A stretch of 64,000 nt of DNA from SAR92 clade bacterium H921 (GTDB lineage: Bacteria; Pseudomonadota; Gammaproteobacteria; Pseudomonadales; Porticoccaceae). Positions 43,832 to 52,634 of this stretch are shown one piece after another (within the stretch, counting starts at the first letter, position 1; every line of letters begins with the position of its first letter). Made by a program: the position numbers and the translations under genes. The notes beneath the pieces were generated by a model. That model had not been told where the DNA came from. It worked only from the letters and a program-made list of their open reading frames with translations, and searched no databases. The stretch lies in NCBI GenBank assembly GCA_025153755.1, contig JAOALD010000003.1, positions 62,001-126,000 of the forward strand, in the 5' to 3' direction.

Positions 43832-45622
43832 ATGAAATTGAGATTCCCAACACTGCTGTTACTAATTCTGGCGTTACTAAGCGCCTGTGATCAAAGGCCT
43901 GAAGAGACTGCAGCTGAGTTTGTCGCCCGTACTGAGATTGAAGGTAATGCCCTTGGTAAGGAGCTCAGTGCCGCATTTTGGGTGCGTAATACCTACCTTA
44001 CCCCAGATACGGCAATACTCGCCGCTAAGGCCGGTGAGCGAGGTCTCGAGTTTGAAAGTCGTATGGTTAATCAAGCCAAGCAGTACAAAAATACCAACAT
44101 GGATCCGCAGACGGCTCGGGCAATTGAGCTAATGCTGCGCGGCTCCTCTGCGCCAGCCCCAAATGATGCAGTATTGCGCGCTGAACTATCGGCCATTCTT
44201 ACCGACATGGAAGGCCAGTATGGTGCAGGTAAATACTGTAATGAGGCTGGAGTCTGCAAAGAGTTGCAAGCTCTTGAGGCGGTGTTGGCCAAGTCCAGAG
44301 ACTACGATGAGTTATTAGATGTGTGGCAGGGATGGCGTCAGGTGTCGCCCCCCTACAGAGCACAGTATCAGCGCTTTGTAGAGATCGCTAATCAGGGTGC
44401 TCGAGACTTTGGTTATAGGGACTTAGCGGAGTTGTGGAAGGGCGGCTACGATATGGATAGTCAAACGTTTACCCGTCAGACGCAAAACCTATGGGAGCAG
44501 GTTAAACCTTTATACAACGAATTACACTGCCATGTTCGGGCTGTACTCAGTGATACCTATGGCCAAGATAGGGTCCCTTTAGAGGAGCCAATTCCCGCCC
44601 ATCTGCTAGGTAATATGTGGTCTCAGACCTGGGATAACCTCTACTCCTTGGTTGAGCCCTTTGAGGGCGTGGCTTCTCTGGATGTAACGTCTGCGTTGGT
44701 TGAGCAAGGCTATGATGAGCTGCGGATGACCAAAACTGCTGAGGGCTTTTTCACCTCTCTTGGTCTACCTCCTCTGCCTGAGAGTTTTTATCAAAATTCC
44801 ATGCTCAAAAAGCCTCGAGATCGCAATGTGGTTTGTCATGCTAGTGCCTGGGATATAGACAATGGCAATGATCCCAGAATAAAGCAATGCGTCGAAATCA
44901 ATGAGGAACAGCTGGGGACATTGCATCATGAGCTAGGGCATATTTATTACTACCTAATGTATAAAGACCAACCCTCTGTGTTTAAAGGGGGCGCCCATGA
45001 TGGCTTTCATGAGGCAATCGGTGACACCATTCAGCTATCGATGACGCCAGCGTATCTTGAGCAAATGGGTCTTGTGGATAAAGTTGTAGAAAGTCCTGAG
45101 GCGACCATTAACAAGCAGATGAAACTGGCCTTGGAGAAAATTGCCTTTTTACCCTTCGGGAAAATGATTGATGAATGGCGCTGGAAGGTGTTCTCTGGCG
45201 ATATAGCACCGGAGGACTACAATGCAGGCTGGTGGCAGTTGCGTGAGGAGTATCAGGGTATTAAAGCGCCGATAGAGCGCACCGAGGCGGACTTTGACCC
45301 TGGAGCCAAATACCATATTCCAGGCAACACTCCTTACACTCGATACTTTTTATCTTTTATTATGCAGTTTCAGTTTCACAAGGCACTTTGCGATGCCTCG
45401 GGTTACACAGGCCCTTTGCATGAGTGCTCGATCTACAACAACAAGGTTGCGGGTGAAAAGCTTGGTGCCATGCTGGCGATGGGTCAAAGCGCACCCTGGC
45501 CCGATGCTATGGAGGCCTTAACCGGTCAGCGCAGCATGGATGGCAGTGCAATCATTGACTACTTTGCACCTTTAAATATCTGGTTGAAAGAGCAGAATCA
45601 AGATCGCTCCTGTGGCTGGTAG
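43832..45622 (+). CDS. M2-family peptidyl-dipeptidase (ACE-like) lipoprotein
   Basis: 596 residues. The N-terminus is a lipoprotein signal with lipobox LLSAC, so the mature protein is anchored to a membrane facing the periplasm or outside. The M2 zinc site is complete: TLHHELGHIYYYLMYK (HExxH) and, 23 residues on, FHEAIGDTIQLS with the third zinc ligand Glu. It matches the length of single-domain angiotensin-converting enzyme. ACE-type enzymes cut dipeptides from the C-terminus of peptides. It directly follows the peptide transporter, so the two probably scavenge peptide nitrogen and carbon together. Converges with the MmyB-type regulator. Confidence 0.93.
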   Translation: MKLRFPTLLLLILALLSACDQRPEETAAEFVARTEIEGNALGKELSAAFWVRNTYLTPDTAILAAKAGERGLEFESRMVNQAKQYKNTNMDPQTARAIELMLRGSSAPAPNDAVLRAELSAILTDMEGQYGAGKYCNEAGVCKELQALEAVLAKSRDYDELLDVWQGWRQVSPPYRAQYQRFVEIANQGARDFGYRDLAELWKGGYDMDSQTFTRQTQNLWEQVKPLYNELHCHVRAVLSDTYGQDRVPLEEPIPAHLLGNMWSQTWDNLYSLVEPFEGVASLDVTSALVEQGYDELRMTKTAEGFFTSLGLPPLPESFYQNSMLKKPRDRNVVCHASAWDIDNGNDPRIKQCVEINEEQLGTLHHELGHIYYYLMYKDQPSVFKGGAHDGFHEAIGDTIQLSMTPAYLEQMGLVDKVVESPEATINKQMKLALEKIAFLPFGKMIDEWRWKVFSGDIAPEDYNAGWWQLREEYQGIKAPIERTEADFDPGAKYHIPGNTPYTRYFLSFIMQFQFHKALCDASGYTGPLHECSIYNNKVAGEKLGAMLAMGQSAPWPDAMEALTGQRSMDGSAIIDYFAPLNIWLKEQNQDRSCGW

Positions 45623-45661
45623 CTCAGATCGCCTTAAGCTGAGTTAATGTGTCCGCTGGTT

Positions 45662-46507
45662 TCAGTAGTACAGTAGCGGGTGGCTAAGATCACTGGTGCA
45701 GAATTGCGATAGGTCGAGATCTTCATCCTCAGGGTAGAGAGTATTGATGTTGATACTGGGCCCAGATAGCAACGCTGCTGGTCCCACTGTGCTTATGGTG
45801 CTGTGTACACTAAAGAATTTTTGAAGATCGCCTCTAAGGTTGACCTGTATACGGAAACTGGGCATCGGCTCAAGTGTTGCTGCTCGCTGGCGCCAGTCAT
45901 CGGGAACATTTTCATGCTTGGCCAAACGTTCAACCATTTTATAGTCTCGTGAATGGTCGCTAAACAATGCGCCCTGTTCCAGCCCCATCAAAATTACTGA
46001 TAGGGTATCCTCCCAGCCACTGATTAAATTCCCAGCGTAATGACGATTAAACAGGAATTCAAAGTTGTTGGTGACGCTATCCAAAACGGTCTTATTAATG
46101 GTTTGATTAAAGAGTCCAACCCAACCGCGATTGACCATTAATATATCACTGGCGTCATTCATCACTATGGCCGGATAGGGATCCAACGCCTTGAGTGAGA
46201 GGGTCATAGTTTTACGCAACCATTTTAGCTCGGGAGCATGAAAGTTGAGTTCGCCGGTACTGGGCAGGAAGCCGGCGGCTATTAGCAGGTGGTTAGTATC
46301 CCGCTGGCCTAGTTTCATAGCCGTAGCTATATCATTGGCTAAGCCCTGGCTAGGACGACTACTGCCATTTTCTAAACGGCTGATATGGCGCGGCGAGCTG
46401 TTTATCATGGCTGCGAGCTGTTCTTGGCTTAAGCCGTGCACGCCACGCCAAAATTTTAAGAAGCGACCAAAAGTTAGGCTGGTATCTGTTGAATTAATCT
46501 GAGGCAC
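45662..46507 (-). CDS. XRE-family regulator with MmyB-like ligand-binding domain
   Basis: 281 residues from a GTG start. An N-terminal helix-turn-helix (LKFWRGVHGLSQEQLAAMIN, then SPRHISRLENGSSRPSQ) is joined to an MmyB/MLTR-type sensor domain that starts near PYPAIVMNDASDILMVNRGW. Structurally known members of this domain are PAS-like and can hold fatty acids. It is divergent from a MaoC/SDR/thiolase module, so acyl-dependent control of beta-oxidation is a reasonable inference. The ribosome site is weak. Confidence 0.88.
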   Translation of the reverse strand: MPQINSTDTSLTFGRFLKFWRGVHGLSQEQLAAMINSSPRHISRLENGSSRPSQGLANDIATAMKLGQRDTNHLLIAAGFLPSTGELNFHAPELKWLRKTMTLSLKALDPYPAIVMNDASDILMVNRGWVGLFNQTINKTVLDSVTNNFEFLFNRHYAGNLISGWEDTLSVILMGLEQGALFSDHSRDYKMVERLAKHENVPDDWRQRAATLEPMPSFRIQVNLRGDLQKFFSVHSTISTVGPAALLSGPSININTLYPEDEDLDLSQFCTSDLSHPLLYY

Positions 46508-46613
46508 TCGCAGGTTTTTATATAGTGCGTATGGTAGTCATCCGACCGCGTAATCACAACTTAATAACCTATGGTAAATATTTGTCTCAGTGATGGTTGA
46601 TTGTCCTCTACCG

Positions 46614-46626
46614 GACATGCCATGTC
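46614..46626. promoter_or_regulatory. Candidate operator palindrome
   Basis: GACATG-C-CATGTC is a perfect 13-bp palindrome in the 219-bp divergent region between the MmyB-type regulator and the MaoC gene. Its position fits an XRE-family operator; no second copy was noticed in the region. Confidence 0.4.
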
Positions 46627-46726
46627 GTGGTTATCATTGGTTTAGCGGCGCAGACTTGCTCACATACGGACTTTAGCAGGCGTTTGCATGCTGACCCGCA
46701 GGTCACCCTAAAAGAGGAACAGTTCC

Positions 46727-47188
46727 ATGCCCCAAACTATTAAGAAATCTGAAATTGAACAGTATATTGGTCATATCTGTGAACCCACAGACTGGTTCGA
46801 AGTCACCCAAGAGCAGGTCAACGAATTTGCCGACTGTACCTTGGATCGTCAGTTTATTCATATTGATCCAGAAGCCGCAGCTAAAACTCCTTTCGGCGGC
46901 ACAATTGCGCACGGGTTTTTAACACTTTCAATGCTGTCCTACTTCTCCGAGAGCTACAACTTGTTGATCGAAGGCATTTACATGGGTGTTAACAAAGGTT
47001 TTGATAAGGTGCGCTTTGTCGCCCCTGTCCGTGTAGGTAGTAAAATTCGCTGTCATGCAACGGTACAAGAAATCACTGAAAAACGTCCGGGGCAGTATGA
47101 CTTTAAAGTTGAAGTCTCGGTGGAAATTGAAGGTGGCGATAAGCCAGCACTCGTCGCTGAGTGGTTAAGTGTGCAAATGGCTAAGTAA
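46727..47188 (+). CDS. MaoC-family (R)-enoyl-CoA hydratase
   Basis: 153-residue single hot-dog protein. The R-hydratase region reads ADCTLDRQFIHIDPEAAA with the expected Asp and His, followed by TIAHGFLTLSMLSYF. GAGGAA lies before the ATG. It hydrates 2-enoyl-CoA to (R)-3-hydroxyacyl-CoA. The next two genes encode an MFE-2-type SDR and a thiolase on the same strand, so the three make a complete beta-oxidation spiral with R stereochemistry. Confidence 0.9.
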   Translation: MPQTIKKSEIEQYIGHICEPTDWFEVTQEQVNEFADCTLDRQFIHIDPEAAAKTPFGGTIAHGFLTLSMLSYFSESYNLLIEGIYMGVNKGFDKVRFVAPVRVGSKIRCHATVQEITEKRPGQYDFKVEVSVEIEGGDKPALVAEWLSVQMAK

Positions 47189-47229
47189 TAGAACTAGCTT
47201 AAATAAATCAAAATTATAGGATTTTCAGG

Positions 47230-48141
47230 ATGAGCATAAATTTCGAAGGGCGGGTCGCTATTGTCACTGGCGCCGGAAATGGTTTGGGTCGCTCTCATGC
47301 GCTGGCACTGGCCGAGCGTGGAGCAAAGGTTGTGATCAACGACCTGGGTGGAGCCCGAGATGGCACTGGTGCCTCTTCCGACGCAGCCATGGAGGTGGTT
47401 GCTCTGATTGAAGCGGCAGGAGGTGAGGCCTTTGCCCATGGCGCGAATGTAGCCAAGTTTGACGAGGTGCAAGATATGGTTGCACAGGCTATGGAGAAAT
47501 GGGGCAGAGTTGATATTCTAATCAATAACGCAGGTATCCTGCGAGATAAGTCCTTCGCCAAAATGGATCTGGCGGATTTCCAGCTGGTTATGGACGTGCA
47601 TCTAATGGGCTCGGTGAACTGTACTAAAGCAGTTTGGGACATTATGCGTGAGCAGAATTATGGTCGTATTGTAATGACCACATCTTCGAGCGGTATGTAT
47701 GGTAACTTTGGGCAAACCAACTATGGTGCGGCCAAGATGGCAGTTCTTGGGTTTATGAATACCTTGGTGCTTGAAGGCGGTAAAAACAATATTCATGTCA
47801 ATGCGTTGGCGCCTACTGCGGGTACGCGCATGACTGAAGATCTAATGCCCCCAGAAGTGTTAGCGCTATTGACAGCGGAATCTGTGACTGCTGGTGCGCT
47901 TATCCTCTGTGATGAGAAAGCTCCTACCCGAACGATCCTCTGCGCTGGCGCTGGCGGCTATGCCAGAACCAATATATTCGAAACTGACGGTATCTTCATG
48001 CCCGAAGATCAACAGAATCCAGAAGCTATTTTAGCTAGATGGGATGAGTTGAGTGATACTTCTAACCAGCTGGCGCTGGAGTCTGGTGGTAAGCAGACCG
48101 AAAAGTTTTTGACTAAAGCCATGGCGGCGCTTAAAGCTTAG
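47230..48141 (+). CDS. SDR, (3R)-hydroxyacyl-CoA dehydrogenase-like (HSD17B4/MFE-2 type)
   Basis: 303 residues. The N-terminus has VTGAGNGLGRSHALALAERG and VVINDLGGARDGTGASSDAA, a stretch typical of the dehydrogenase module of peroxisomal MFE-2/HSD17B4. Catalytic residues sit in MTTSSSGMYGNFGQTNYGAA and the following KMAV (Tyr-x-x-x-Lys). It oxidises (R)-3-hydroxyacyl-CoA to 3-ketoacyl-CoA. It is encoded 41 bp after the MaoC hydratase and 60 bp before the thiolase. Confidence 0.9.
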   Translation: MSINFEGRVAIVTGAGNGLGRSHALALAERGAKVVINDLGGARDGTGASSDAAMEVVALIEAAGGEAFAHGANVAKFDEVQDMVAQAMEKWGRVDILINNAGILRDKSFAKMDLADFQLVMDVHLMGSVNCTKAVWDIMREQNYGRIVMTTSSSGMYGNFGQTNYGAAKMAVLGFMNTLVLEGGKNNIHVNALAPTAGTRMTEDLMPPEVLALLTAESVTAGALILCDEKAPTRTILCAGAGGYARTNIFETDGIFMPEDQQNPEAILARWDELSDTSNQLALESGGKQTEKFLTKAMAALKA

Positions 48142-48201
48142 CTCATAGCGCTAAACTCAACTTAAACAAATTATTAAGACTAGTTAATTAAGGAATTTAT
48201 T

Positions 48202-49383
48202 ATGAAAGAAGCAGTAATCGTTTCAGCAGCACGTACGCCAATTGGCAGGGCTTTTCGCGGTGCGTTCAATAATCTCGAATCACCTTCTATGAGTTCATAT
48301 GCTATTACCACCGCAGTTACTCGCGCGGGTGTTGATCCCGCAGAGATTGATGACTGCATTATGGGAGCAGCTATGCAACAGGGCACTCAAACTATGAACC
48401 TAGGCCGTCAAGCGGCTATGGCATCTGGTCTGCCGGTGTCTGTCTCTGGTATGACTGTTGACCGCCAGTGCTCTTCAGGGCTGATGGCTATTTCTATCGG
48501 CGCTAACAACATTACTAATGATGGCTCTCAGGTTATTGTTGCTGGTGGCTGTGAAAGTATCAGCTTGATTCAAAATGAAAAATTTAATGCCCATCGTGTC
48601 GCTGACCCCCTAGCGATGAAGCATGCTCCATTGATTCATATGCCTATGCTGGATACAGCTGAGACTGTGGCTAACCGTTACAGTATTTCTCGTGAAGCTC
48701 AGGATGAGTATTCAGTGATTTCTCAGGCTCGTACTGCGGCGGCACAGGAAGCTGGTCTTTTTGCAGATGAGATCGTTCCGGTTACGGCGACTAAGTTGGT
48801 GACTAACCGTGATACCGGCGAAGTGACCGAGGAAGAAGTAACCTTGACTAAGGATGAGGGTAATCGCCCCGGCACCAATATTGAGGGTCTGAGTGGCCTG
48901 AATGCGGTTCGCAACGGGGGCACTATTACAGGTGGTAATGCTTCTCAGTTGTCTGATGGAGCGGCCGCTGTCGTGCTGATGGATGGCACTTTGGCCTCTC
49001 AGCGTAACCTTGAGCCTTTGGGCGTTTACCGCGGCATGGCTGTTGCCGGTTGTGAGCCTGATGAGATGGGTATTGGTCCGGTTTTTGCTATTCCTAAATT
49101 GCTCCAGCGCAATGGGTTGAAGATTGAAGACATCGGTCTATGGGAATTAAACGAGGCGTTTGCGGTGCAGGTTATTTACTGCCGAGATAAACTGGGCATC
49201 CCAATGGATCGTCTAAATGTAAATGGCGGCTCCATTTCTATTGGTCATCCATTTGGCATGAGTGGTGCGCGTATGGTTATGCATGCATTGATGGAAGGGA
49301 AGCGTCGTGGCGAGAAGTATGTTGTTATCACCATGTGTGTCGGTGGTGGCATGGGTGCTGCTGGTTTATTTGAAGTATTGTAA
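48202..49383 (+). CDS. Acetyl-CoA acyltransferase (thiolase)
   Basis: 393-residue degradative thiolase. The nucleophilic Cys is in [17 protein letters not shown], the His in [17 protein letters not shown], and the second Cys in [22 protein letters not shown] lies upstream of the ATG. It completes the module with the MaoC hydratase and SDR by cutting 3-ketoacyl-CoA with CoA. A strong terminator follows. Confidence 0.93.
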   Translation: MKEAVIVSAARTPIGRAFRGAFNNLESPSMSSYAITTAVTRAGVDPAEIDDCIMGAAMQQGTQTMNLGRQAAMASGLPVSVSGMTVDRQCSSGLMAISIGANNITNDGSQVIVAGGCESISLIQNEKFNAHRVADPLAMKHAPLIHMPMLDTAETVANRYSISREAQDEYSVISQARTAAAQEAGLFADEIVPVTATKLVTNRDTGEVTEEEVTLTKDEGNRPGTNIEGLSGLNAVRNGGTITGGNASQLSDGAAAVVLMDGTLASQRNLEPLGVYRGMAVAGCEPDEMGIGPVFAIPKLLQRNGLKIEDIGLWELNEAFAVQVIYCRDKLGIPMDRLNVNGGSISIGHPFGMSGARMVMHALMEGKRRGEKYVVITMCVGGGMGAAGLFEVL

Positions 49384-49411
49384 AAAGTAGCATTAAAGAC
49401 GTTTTAGTGAG

Positions 49412-49446
49412 CGCCACTGACTCTGGTTTCGGTCAGTGGCGTTTTT
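49412..49446 (+). terminator. Rho-independent terminator after the thiolase
   Basis: CGCCACTGAC (49412-49421) and GTCAGTGGCG (49432-49441) pair perfectly with a 10-nt loop and are followed by TTTTT. It closes the MaoC/SDR/thiolase unit. Confidence 0.93.
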
Positions 49447-49601
49447 ATATCATCGGAGAAAGAAGCCTAGACTCAGACTTTAAAATTACCTAATCAGTAT
49501 GTGATTAAAGTTTCTTTGTTGGGCCACTTTCATGTCGGTGATAAAAAAGCGAGAATAAAGTCGGTGGTTGCCGTTCTATCAGTAGAGATAATAATAGAGA
49601 T

Positions 49602-51611
49602 ATGAACTTGATGAAATCCAACATGTATCAACCCTATCTTGGGCCCCAAATATTGGTTCTGTTAGCAATCTTCATGCTAACTGCTGGGTGTGATCAATCC
49701 CCAATCGCTAAGGTAAATGACTCAGATCAATACAGTGCTAGCGAGTTTACTATTGCTTACAACAAAGCGTTTGTTAAAGATCTGAATCTCGATGATCCCC
49801 AGGACTTTGAAGATGCGTTACGTGGAATGGTAGCCCCAGCACCAAACGAATCAGTCGTTGCTGCTAGTGGTGTACAGGTATGGGATGCGGCGGCCTATGA
49901 TTTTATTGAGGGAGATGCCCCAGATACAGTAAACCCAAGCCTGTGGCGTCAGGCCAAATTAAATAACATTCGAGGGTTGTTTAAAGTTGATGAGGGCATC
50001 TATCAGTTGCGTGGATTTGATCTCGCCAATACCACATTAATTAAAAGTGACAATGGCTGGATACTGGTTGATCCACTGACAACAAGAGAAACTACAAAGG
50101 TAGCAATGGCATTTGCCGAACAGCATCTGGGAAAAATAAACCTAACAGGTGTGATCTTTACCCATAGCCATGTAGATCATTTTGGTGGGGTTCTCGAGTT
50201 GATTGATTCAGAGCAGGCGGCGGACAACAATGTCCCTATTATTGCACCTGTTGGGTTTATGGCCGAGGCCACCAGCGAAAATATTATTGCTGGGCGAGCC
50301 ATGACTCGTCGCGGTACCTATATGTTTGGGGATATGCTTGAGCGCTCGACAACTGGACATGTCGATGCGGGTTTAGGCAAGCAAGTTATATTCGGCAGTA
50401 TTTCAATACTGCCGCCAACTCTAGTGATAGATCAACCTGAGCAGGCCGTGGTTGTCGATGGTATTGAATTTGATTTTTACAATATGCCGGGTACAGAGGC
50501 TCCTGCTGAACTGACTTTTTACCTGCCTCAGTGGAATGCTTTCTGTGGTGCCGAGATACTTAGCCATGTAATGCATAATGTGCTGACTTTAAGAGGCGCA
50601 AAGGTTCGCGATGCTCTGCTTTGGAGTGATTATATAGGCCAATCAATTGATCGCCTCGATAAGGTAGAAACATTTTTTAATAGCCATCACTGGCCCACAT
50701 GGGGTCATGACCGCATCATTACTCAGATGCAACAGCAGCAAGATATGTATAAATTTATCCATGATCAGACAGTGCGCCTGGCTAATATCGGCTATACCCC
50801 CAAAGAGATTGCTGAGACCTTGACTCTACCTAAGAGTTTAGCGGGCAACTTTCATCTGCGTGGTTACTACGGCACTCTCAGCCATAATAGTAAGGCTGTC
50901 TATCAGCATTATTTTGGCTGGTACGAAGGTAACCCAGCTCAACTTAACCCGTTGCCGCCGGTAGACTCTGCACAGCGTTATGTAGAGTTTATGGGTGGCG
51001 CTGATGCCGTTTTAGATAAGGCTGCAGTCTATTTGGCGAAGGGTGAATATCGTTGGGTGGGAGAGGTTTTAAATCATGTGGTCTTTGCTGAGCCAGATAA
51101 TATGCCTGCGCGTAACATGCTTGCAGAGGCTTACAGGCAGATGGCCTATCAGGCTGAGTCTGGACCGTGGAGAGATATTTATCTATCTGGTGCCAAGGAA
51201 TTATCTGCGCAAAAAATTGATGAAAACCCCAGTGTCTTTTTAGCTCGTGACTTTATGCTGAAAGTTCCAATCATTGAGTTTTTGAAAGCGCTGTCGGTCA
51301 CATTAGATGCGGATAAAGCTGAAGGCCAGCGGTTAAAAATTAATATTCTTTTTAAAGAGTTGAATCAAAATTTTGTTTTGTCGATCAGAAATTCGGTAAT
51401 GTACTACAGTCAGTTGCCTGTTGACCCTAGTGCCGATGCCAGTATCTCAATAAGTGGAGCTCTATTTTTTGACATAATGATGAGGCAGATCGGCATACTC
51501 GATTTAGTTACATCTGAAGAGCTTGAGGTTGAGGGTAGCGCACTTAAACTGATTAAGTTTTTCTCGCTGCTGGGTGAGCCAAATGATAACTTTAATATAG
51601 TTACGCCCTAG
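49602..51611 (+). CDS. Alkylsulfatase-family metallohydrolase, lipoprotein
   Basis: 669 residues. A signal with lipobox LTAGC predicts a lipoprotein. The metallo-beta-lactamase fold carries the zinc motif FTHSHVDHFGG, with further ligands expected in MPGTEAPAELTFY, AFCGAEILSH and HHWPTWG. The alkylsulfatase dimerisation domain follows (YYGTLSHNSKAVYQHYFGWY), and an SCP2-like C-terminal domain ends the protein. This is the domain order of SdsA1, which removes sulfate from primary alkyl sulfates to give fatty alcohols. SdsA1 is secreted; lipid anchoring here would hold it at the cell. The real substrate is not proven. Confidence 0.9.
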   Translation: MNLMKSNMYQPYLGPQILVLLAIFMLTAGCDQSPIAKVNDSDQYSASEFTIAYNKAFVKDLNLDDPQDFEDALRGMVAPAPNESVVAASGVQVWDAAAYDFIEGDAPDTVNPSLWRQAKLNNIRGLFKVDEGIYQLRGFDLANTTLIKSDNGWILVDPLTTRETTKVAMAFAEQHLGKINLTGVIFTHSHVDHFGGVLELIDSEQAADNNVPIIAPVGFMAEATSENIIAGRAMTRRGTYMFGDMLERSTTGHVDAGLGKQVIFGSISILPPTLVIDQPEQAVVVDGIEFDFYNMPGTEAPAELTFYLPQWNAFCGAEILSHVMHNVLTLRGAKVRDALLWSDYIGQSIDRLDKVETFFNSHHWPTWGHDRIITQMQQQQDMYKFIHDQTVRLANIGYTPKEIAETLTLPKSLAGNFHLRGYYGTLSHNSKAVYQHYFGWYEGNPAQLNPLPPVDSAQRYVEFMGGADAVLDKAAVYLAKGEYRWVGEVLNHVVFAEPDNMPARNMLAEAYRQMAYQAESGPWRDIYLSGAKELSAQKIDENPSVFLARDFMLKVPIIEFLKALSVTLDADKAEGQRLKINILFKELNQNFVLSIRNSVMYYSQLPVDPSADASISISGALFFDIMMRQIGILDLVTSEELEVEGSALKLIKFFSLLGEPNDNFNIVTP

Positions 51612-51622
51612 AATTTAGGACT

Positions 51623-52499
51623 ATGGTAACGACACTATTACATATAGTTCTGGCGCTAATGGCAATTCTGATAACGCTGGTCATAATTTGGACCCGCAAT
51701 AATTATCTAGCTAATATAAGGGCCCCATTCGTTGGTGAGATAGTATTCACAGAGCCGATGATTGATGTGAGGCTGGTTGAGCGCTGGTCAGAGCTCGGCC
51801 CAGAGCAAGGGCATATGAGCATCGCTGGTCCAGCCATTTTGCGGGTGCCAAAATGGGTATATAACTTCCTAGGAAAATACTACCTGTATTTTTCACACCA
51901 CAGGGCTAATTTTATTCGCCTCGCCCATGCTGATATGCCTTTAGAGTGCGGGAGCATCTATGATCCAGGAGCCTATGGTTTGGCTGAGTCTGGATTGCTT
52001 CATCTGGATGCAGCAGTGTTACCCGTAAAAGATGGCTTAAAAAAAATCTGGCAAAATTTTTCGATCTATATTGCCAATATAGGCGACGTTATCGATAAAG
52101 CCAATCAACGGTTTGTCATGTTCTACCATGGCCAGCGAGACAAACTGTCTCAGGTTGTCGGAATTGCCAGCGCTGTTGATGGCGTCGCTTTTGGTGATCT
52201 AACTCAGCAAATAGTTGGTGCCTATACGCGTAGATGTGCTCATAAGTACGATCATTATTTACTTGGCTCGCCGGGTATTCTGTTTCACAGCAATAGAAAA
52301 TTAATGGCTTATTATCCAAGAGATTATTCCTTTTTTGAAAGTAATTTCTGGCATTTTACTAGAGGATATTTCGTATTCTAATTTGGATAACTGGAAGGCC
52401 ACAGGTGGGGTTGAAGTACTTGGGTCTGAGCTAACCCCTAATGGAACAGTTTTTCTTGCTGTGTTCTGGTTGCGCGATGAATTAGTGATGCTGGGATGA
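51623..52499 (+). pseudogene. Decaying five-bladed beta-propeller (GH43-like) gene with a frameshift
   Basis: The main frame (51623-52381) gives 252 residues: an N-terminal hydrophobic helix, then PAILRVPKWVYNFLGKYYLY, SHHRANFIRLAHAD and DKANQRFVMFYHG, which resemble blades of GH43-like propeller proteins. It stops at GYFVF. A different frame, +1, takes over around 52340-52380 and continues SNLDNWKATGGVEVLG..., ending at TGA 52497-52499; this looks like the family's later 'DWxxWRATxPxEVLRPE' region. The segment expected to carry the HIASPD-type active site reads IYIANIGDV, also degraded. I read it as one gene broken by a frameshift. Sequencing error or a truncated functional protein are alternatives. 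It starts 11 bp after the alkylsulfatase gene. Confidence 0.6.
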
Positions 52500-52634
52500 T
52501 CCCTAAGTGTCTACCGATATAAATAGCCAGGAATAATTTTTTAACATAACCGGTGGTGAGTACACCATTGGAATAGCGAGAATTAATAAATTACAACAAT
52601 AACTAACCTCTAATAATTTAAGGAATCATTAAAT

